Source: Sphingomonadaceae bacterium (GTDB lineage: Bacteria > Pseudomonadota > Alphaproteobacteria > Sphingomonadales > Sphingomonadaceae). From it: DNA of 64,000 nt. The position numbers and the translations under genes are program-made. Of this stretch, positions 60,219 through 64,000 are shown one piece after another. The notes under the pieces are model-generated. The model saw only the letters and a list, made by a program, of their open reading frames with translations. It was not told where the DNA came from and ran no database searches. Location: assembly GCA_020850455.1 (NCBI GenBank), contig JADZEQ010000002.1, positions 1 through 64,000 on the forward strand. Direction: 5' to 3'. The first letter of the stretch is position 1, and every line of letters starts with the position of its first letter.

Positions 60219-63047
60219 CTAATGCGCGGCGCCCCATGTGTCGCCGACACCCACATCGACGACCAGCGGCACCGACAATGTGACGATGGGTTGCGCCGCC
60301 CCCTCCATTACCGATTTGATGATCGGAGTAGCCGCATCGACCAGATGTTCGGGCGCTTCAAACACCAATTCGTCATGCACCTGCAACAGCAGGGCGACAT
60401 CCTGCAATCCGGCGGCAGCGAGCGCGCCGTCCATCCGGTTCATGGCACGTTTGATGATGTCCGCGCTCGTCCCCTGAATCGGTGCGTTAATCGCGGCACG
60501 TTCACTGCCCGACCTTTCGGTCTGATTGGGTGATTTGATGCGCGGAAACCAGGTTTTGCGCCCGAACAAGGTTTCGGTGAAACCCGTTTCGCGTGCATGT
60601 TCGAGCGTCGCCTGAATATAATCGCTGATACCGGGAAAGCGTTCAAAATAGCGGCTGATTATTTCCTGCGCCTCCCCGTTCGAAATTTCGAGCCGTTGGG
60701 CAAGGCCATAGCGCGAAATCCCGTATAAAATCGCGAAGTTGACGGTTTTGGCCTTGGCGCGGCTGTCGCGCGTCACCTCGCCAAATAATTCCACCGCCGT
60801 GCGCGCGTGAATGTCCGCGCCATCGGCAAAGGCGTCCTTTAACTGGGGCACATCGGCCATATGTGCCGCCAGCCGCAGTTCAATCTGGCTATAATCGGCG
60901 GCGATCAACTTATGCCCCGGCGCGGCGACAAAGGCTTCGCGAATTTGCCGCCCGGTTTCGCTGCGGATGGGGATATTCTGCAAATTGGGGTCGGTGGACG
61001 ATAATCGCCCGGTCTGTGCGCCAACCAGACTATAGCTGGTGTGGACCCGGCCGGTCACCCCGTTGATCTGCGCCTGCAATGCGTCGGTGTAGGTGGATTT
61101 CAGCTTTGCCACCTGCCGCCATTCGAGGATGAGGCGGGCGATGGCGACCCCATCACGCTCCAGCCGTTCCAACTCATTCTGGTCGGTGGACCAGTCACCC
61201 GATTTCCCCTTGCGCCCGCCCTTCAGCGCCATTTTGTCGAACAAAATCTCCCCCAATTGCTTGGGGCTGGCGATGGTAAAGGGGGTGCCCGCTTCGGCAT
61301 ATATCGCCGCCTCCAGCCGTACCATATCATCGGCGAAAACCGATGAAAGGCGGGCCAAAGCCCCCCGATTCACCAAAATGCCGCGCCTTTCCATCGCCAT
61401 CACACTGGCGGGCAGCGCGCGATCAACCATTTCATAAATGCGGCTCCCCCCCTCCTGCCACAGGCGATGGCGCAGCAACCGCCATAGCCGCCATGTGACA
61501 TCGGCATCCTCCGCCGCATATTGGGTCGCCCGGTCCAAGGGCACTTCGGCAAAGCTGATCTGGCTTTTGCCCGTCCCGCACACATCCTTGAACGCGATGC
61601 ATATATGGTCGAGGTGGCGGCGCGCCAGTTCGTCCATACCATGGCCATGTGCCCCTGCATCGAGCGCAAAGGACAGCAGCATCGTATCATCAATATTGGC
61701 AAAGCGGACGCCATGCTGCGCCAAAACCGCCATATCATATTTAAGATTATGGCCGATTTTCAGGACGCTTTCGTCCGCTGCCAGCGCGCCGATGCGTTCG
61801 ATGGCAGCGGCAAAATCCACCTGCTCGGGCGTTTCGGAGAGGAGGTCATGTCCCCCATGACCCAGCGGGATATAGCAAGCCTTGCCCGCGCCAAGCGCCA
61901 TCGAAACGCCGACCAAACGGCCTGTCACCGCATCCAGACTGGCGGTTTCGGTGTCGATGGCGACATGGCCCAATGCGCGCGCCTCCGCCAGCCATGCGTC
62001 GAGCGCGGCGACGTTGGTGATCGTCATATATTGGCTGCGGTCGATGGCGGGAATGTCGGGCAGGCCATGCGTTGCGCCATCGGCGCGCGCTGTGTCATTG
62101 CTGGATTCGCGCACGAGGGGTGCGGCGAGCCCCGTCGCGCGGCCTGCGGGCGGCCCCGCGTCATTGCCCAGCCGCGCGGCAAGGCTTTTGAACCCATGAT
62201 GGGTTAGAAATTCACGCAAGGGTTCCGGCGGTATGCCCTCCAGCTTCAGCGCGTCGAGATCAACCGGCAGGGGGACGTCGCATTTCAATTCGACCAAAAG
62301 GCGCGACAGGCGCGCCTGTTCGGCAAAATTGATCAGATTTTCACGCAGCTTGCCCGGCTTCATCGACGGCGCAGCGGTGAGCACGGCGTCAAAATCACCA
62401 TGTTCGTTGATCAGCTTTGCCGCCGTCTTGGGGCCGACGCCCGGAACGCCGGGGACATTGTCCACGCTGTCCCCCATCAGCCCCAAAACGTCGCCCAGCC
62501 GTTCAGGGCCAACACCAAATTTTTCGACCACCGCATCGCGGCCAAGCCGCAGATTTTTCATCGTGTCGAGCATGTCGATGCTGGGCCGGTCGGGCAGCAC
62601 ATCGACGCTCACCAACTGCATCAGATCCTTGTCCGCCGAAACAATCGTCACATCCCACCCCGCCGCCATTGCGGCGGTGGCGTAACTCGCGATCAAATCA
62701 TCCGCCTCAAACCCCGGAAGCTCGATGCAGGGCAGCGAAAATGCGCGTGTCGCGTCGCGGATCAGCGGGAATTGCGGCACCAGATCTTCGGGCGCGGGCG
62801 GGCGGTGCGCCTTATATGCAGGGTAGATGTCGTTACGAAAACTCTTGCCACTATGGTCGAGGATGACCGCCAAATGGCTCGGCCCATCGGCCTTGTGCAA
62901 ATCATCGGCGAGCTTCCAGAGCATCGTCGTATAACCATAGACCGCGCCGACCGGCACACCGGCCGGATTGGTCAGCGGGGGCAGCCGGTGATAGGCCCGG
63001 AAAATATAGCCCGAGCCGTCGACGAGGAAGAGGTGATTGCGCGCCAT
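60219..63047 (-). CDS. polA: DNA polymerase I
   Basis: A 942-residue enzyme with all three domains: the 5'-3' exonuclease (start FLVDGSGYIFRAYHRLPP, DLMQLVS, GDSVDNVPGVPGVG), the 3'-5' exonuclease with an intact DTETASLD motif (VAIDTETASL near residue 353) and the polymerase (ADYSQIELRLAAH motif A, RAKTVNFAILYGISRYGL motif B, LLQVHDELVFE motif C). Length is typical. Convergent with pheA; five bases separate the genes. Confidence 0.96.
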   Translation of the reverse strand: MARNHLFLVDGSGYIFRAYHRLPPLTNPAGVPVGAVYGYTTMLWKLADDLHKADGPSHLAVILDHSGKSFRNDIYPAYKAHRPPAPEDLVPQFPLIRDATRAFSLPCIELPGFEADDLIASYATAAMAAGWDVTIVSADKDLMQLVSVDVLPDRPSIDMLDTMKNLRLGRDAVVEKFGVGPERLGDVLGLMGDSVDNVPGVPGVGPKTAAKLINEHGDFDAVLTAAPSMKPGKLRENLINFAEQARLSRLLVELKCDVPLPVDLDALKLEGIPPEPLREFLTHHGFKSLAARLGNDAGPPAGRATGLAAPLVRESSNDTARADGATHGLPDIPAIDRSQYMTITNVAALDAWLAEARALGHVAIDTETASLDAVTGRLVGVSMALGAGKACYIPLGHGGHDLLSETPEQVDFAAAIERIGALAADESVLKIGHNLKYDMAVLAQHGVRFANIDDTMLLSFALDAGAHGHGMDELARRHLDHICIAFKDVCGTGKSQISFAEVPLDRATQYAAEDADVTWRLWRLLRHRLWQEGGSRIYEMVDRALPASVMAMERRGILVNRGALARLSSVFADDMVRLEAAIYAEAGTPFTIASPKQLGEILFDKMALKGGRKGKSGDWSTDQNELERLERDGVAIARLILEWRQVAKLKSTYTDALQAQINGVTGRVHTSYSLVGAQTGRLSSTDPNLQNIPIRSETGRQIREAFVAAPGHKLIAADYSQIELRLAAHMADVPQLKDAFADGADIHARTAVELFGEVTRDSRAKAKTVNFAILYGISRYGLAQRLEISNGEAQEIISRYFERFPGISDYIQATLEHARETGFTETLFGRKTWFPRIKSPNQTERSGSERAAINAPIQGTSADIIKRAMNRMDGALAAAGLQDVALLLQVHDELVFEAPEHLVDAATPIIKSVMEGAAQPIVTLSVPLVVDVGVGDTWGAAH

Positions 63048-63101
63048 GGCCCCGCGATAGCAATTTGCCAGCGGGCGCGCGAGGGGGCTTTCAGCTAGCC
63101 G

Positions 63102-63224
63102 TTATTTCTTGCCGCCGTCGCTTTTGCCGGGCTTGCCATCCCCACCGGTCGCCTGTTGCGGCGGCACCGCACCCTTGGCATCACCGCTGCCCTTGCTGGT
63201 CGAAGATTTGCTGGCATCGCTCAT
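63102..63224 (-). CDS. Small ORF of 40 residues, Gly/Ser/Lys-rich
   Basis: Too short for the supplied track. It starts with ATG at 63224, preceded by GTGAGAGGGCAAG, and ends with TAA at 63102-63104. The product begins MSDASKSSTSKGSGDAKG and ends GKPGKSDGGKK: hydrophilic, no Cys, no hydrophobic segment, likely disordered. It lies between polA and thrS. Whether it is a real small protein is uncertain; the RBS-like sequence is the main support. Confidence 0.45.
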   Translation of the reverse strand: MSDASKSSTSKGSGDAKGAVPPQQATGGDGKPGKSDGGKK

Positions 63225-63362
63225 TTTCTTGCCCTCTCACCAATTAATGGGCCGACAGGCTGCCACAAGCCTTGCAAAAGTGCAAAAAATTTATCCTTTG
63301 ATGGCCGCCGTTTGGCGCGCGCCCTTGACTTGGCGCGCCCTCCACCCGCATGGGCAAGCGCC

Positions 63363-64000
63363 ATGAGCAGCAACAGCCCATATAATATCACCCTGCCCGA
63401 CGGGTCGGTACGCCAAATGCCGCACGGCAGCAGCCCTGCGGACGTCGCCGCCGCCATATCCCCTGGCCTTGCCAAGGCCGTAATCGCCGCACGTGTGGAC
63501 GGCGAATTGGTCGATGCGACCGCGCCCTTTACCGGCGATGCGGCGCTCCACCTCGTCACCGCGCGCGATGAAGCCGACGCGCTGGAATTGGCACGGCATG
63601 ATTTTGCCCATGTGCTGGCAGAGGCGGTGCAGCAGATTTTCCCCGGCACACAAATTACCTTTGGCCCGGCGACCGAGGATGGCTTTTATTATGACGTGAT
63701 GCCACCCGCATCGCGCGGCCCCTTTACGGAGGAGGAATTGCCCGCGATCGAGGCGGCGATGCGCGCCATCATCGCCGCCGACAAGCCGTTGCGTCGCGAA
63801 GTCTGGTCGCGCGCCGACCTCATCCAGCGCTGGCAGCAGCAGGGCGAAAGCTTCAAGGCCGAATGGGCCGCAGAACTGCCCGAAGGGGAGGAATTGAGCG
63901 TCTATTGGTCGGGTGACGACTGGATGGACATGTGCCGGGGGCCGCATTTGCCCTCTACCGGACGGCTCGACCCCGCAGCCTTCAAATTGATGCGCGTTGC
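63363..64000 (+). CDS. thrS: Threonine--tRNA ligase, N-terminal part (cut by window edge)
   Basis: The track misses this because it runs off the right edge. From the ATG at 63363 the protein reads ITLPDGSVRQMPHGSSPADVA (TGS domain), then ARHDFAHVLAEAVQQIFPGTQITFGPATEDGFYYD (the H-x3-H editing-domain motif, normally HSxxH, here HDFAH) and later MCRGPHLPSTG. These are the TGS and second additional (editing) domains of ThrRS. The catalytic domain lies outside the window. Downstream of the small ORF and polA on the opposite strand. Confidence 0.93.
   Translation, partial: MSSNSPYNITLPDGSVRQMPHGSSPADVAAAISPGLAKAVIAARVDGELVDATAPFTGDAALHLVTARDEADALELARHDFAHVLAEAVQQIFPGTQITFGPATEDGFYYDVMPPASRGPFTEEELPAIEAAMRAIIAADKPLRREVWSRADLIQRWQQQGESFKAEWAAELPEGEELSVYWSGDDWMDMCRGPHLPSTGRLDPAAFKLMRV

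Noticed and set aside
1-64000. CRISPR arrays, IS elements or rRNA operons
   Set aside because: No regularly spaced repeats, transposase frames or rRNA-like sequence were seen in the window.

Overview
The window looks like chromosome from a high-GC alphaproteobacterium, most likely a sphingomonad (order Sphingomonadales). Supporting signs are a TrcR/DUF1013 gene and a DUF1192 gene (both alphaproteobacterial families), a long TonB-dependent receptor inside a degradation cluster with Rieske oxygenases, dense ATGA/TGATG-type gene overlaps, and housekeeping genes (polA, der, argB, folD, panB, clpA, thrS) of alphaproteobacterial character. Species cannot be named from the sequence alone.

Layout. 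(1) 1-2150 is the edge of a mobile element and a scar region. It holds the start of a tyrosine integrase running off the left end, an inverted repeat in front of it, a displaced 3' half of tRNA-Gly(GCC) marking an attachment junction, a compact cassette of a 46-residue ORF, a GIY-YIG protein and a PD-(D/E)XK-like protein, and the decayed 3' end of a metallo-beta-lactamase-fold gene. (2) 2.2-3.3 kb holds a YeiH-family exporter. (3) 3.3-28.5 kb is a large catabolic cluster. It contains two Old-Yellow-Enzyme-like reductases, six short-chain dehydrogenases, two Rieske oxygenases that resemble 3-ketosteroid 9-alpha-hydroxylase, a 3-ketosteroid delta-1-dehydrogenase-like flavoprotein, two acyl-CoA ligases, an amidohydrolase, a Tat-exported amidase, two SnoaL-like proteins, a 2-oxoglutarate dioxygenase, a spinster-type MFS transporter, a TonB-dependent receptor, two overlapping Lrp/AsnC regulators and a lipoprotein phosphatase. 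Together they suggest uptake and oxidation of a steroid-like or terpenoid-like polycyclic acid; the actual substrate is not determined. (4) 28.8-64 kb is mostly housekeeping: queuosine-precursor transport, arginine, folate, pantothenate, outer-membrane assembly (YfgM-like/BamB) with Der, iron storage (Bfr/Bfd), peroxide defence (AhpC/AhpF), nucleoside uptake, ClpA, a membrane cytochrome c, prephenate dehydratase, DNA polymerase I and the start of ThrS.

The most interesting observation is a repeated three-box operator architecture in the catabolic cluster. Six promoter regions carry CGCA/TGCG boxes at fixed distances (box 1, 33 bases, inverted box 2, 20 bases, box 3, so that boxes 1 and 3 are 63 bases apart, about six helical turns). 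The sites precede almost every separately promoted catabolic unit, and I infer a cluster-wide regulon, perhaps read by the paired AsnC-type regulators encoded in its middle.

Other regulatory structures seen are a bidirectional terminator at 5.2 kb, an OxyR/LysR-like palindrome before ahpC, direct repeats before a membrane-protein/XRE pair, and a nested palindrome that embraces the start codon of a secreted protein of unknown function. No rRNA, complete tRNA, IS element or CRISPR array was found.
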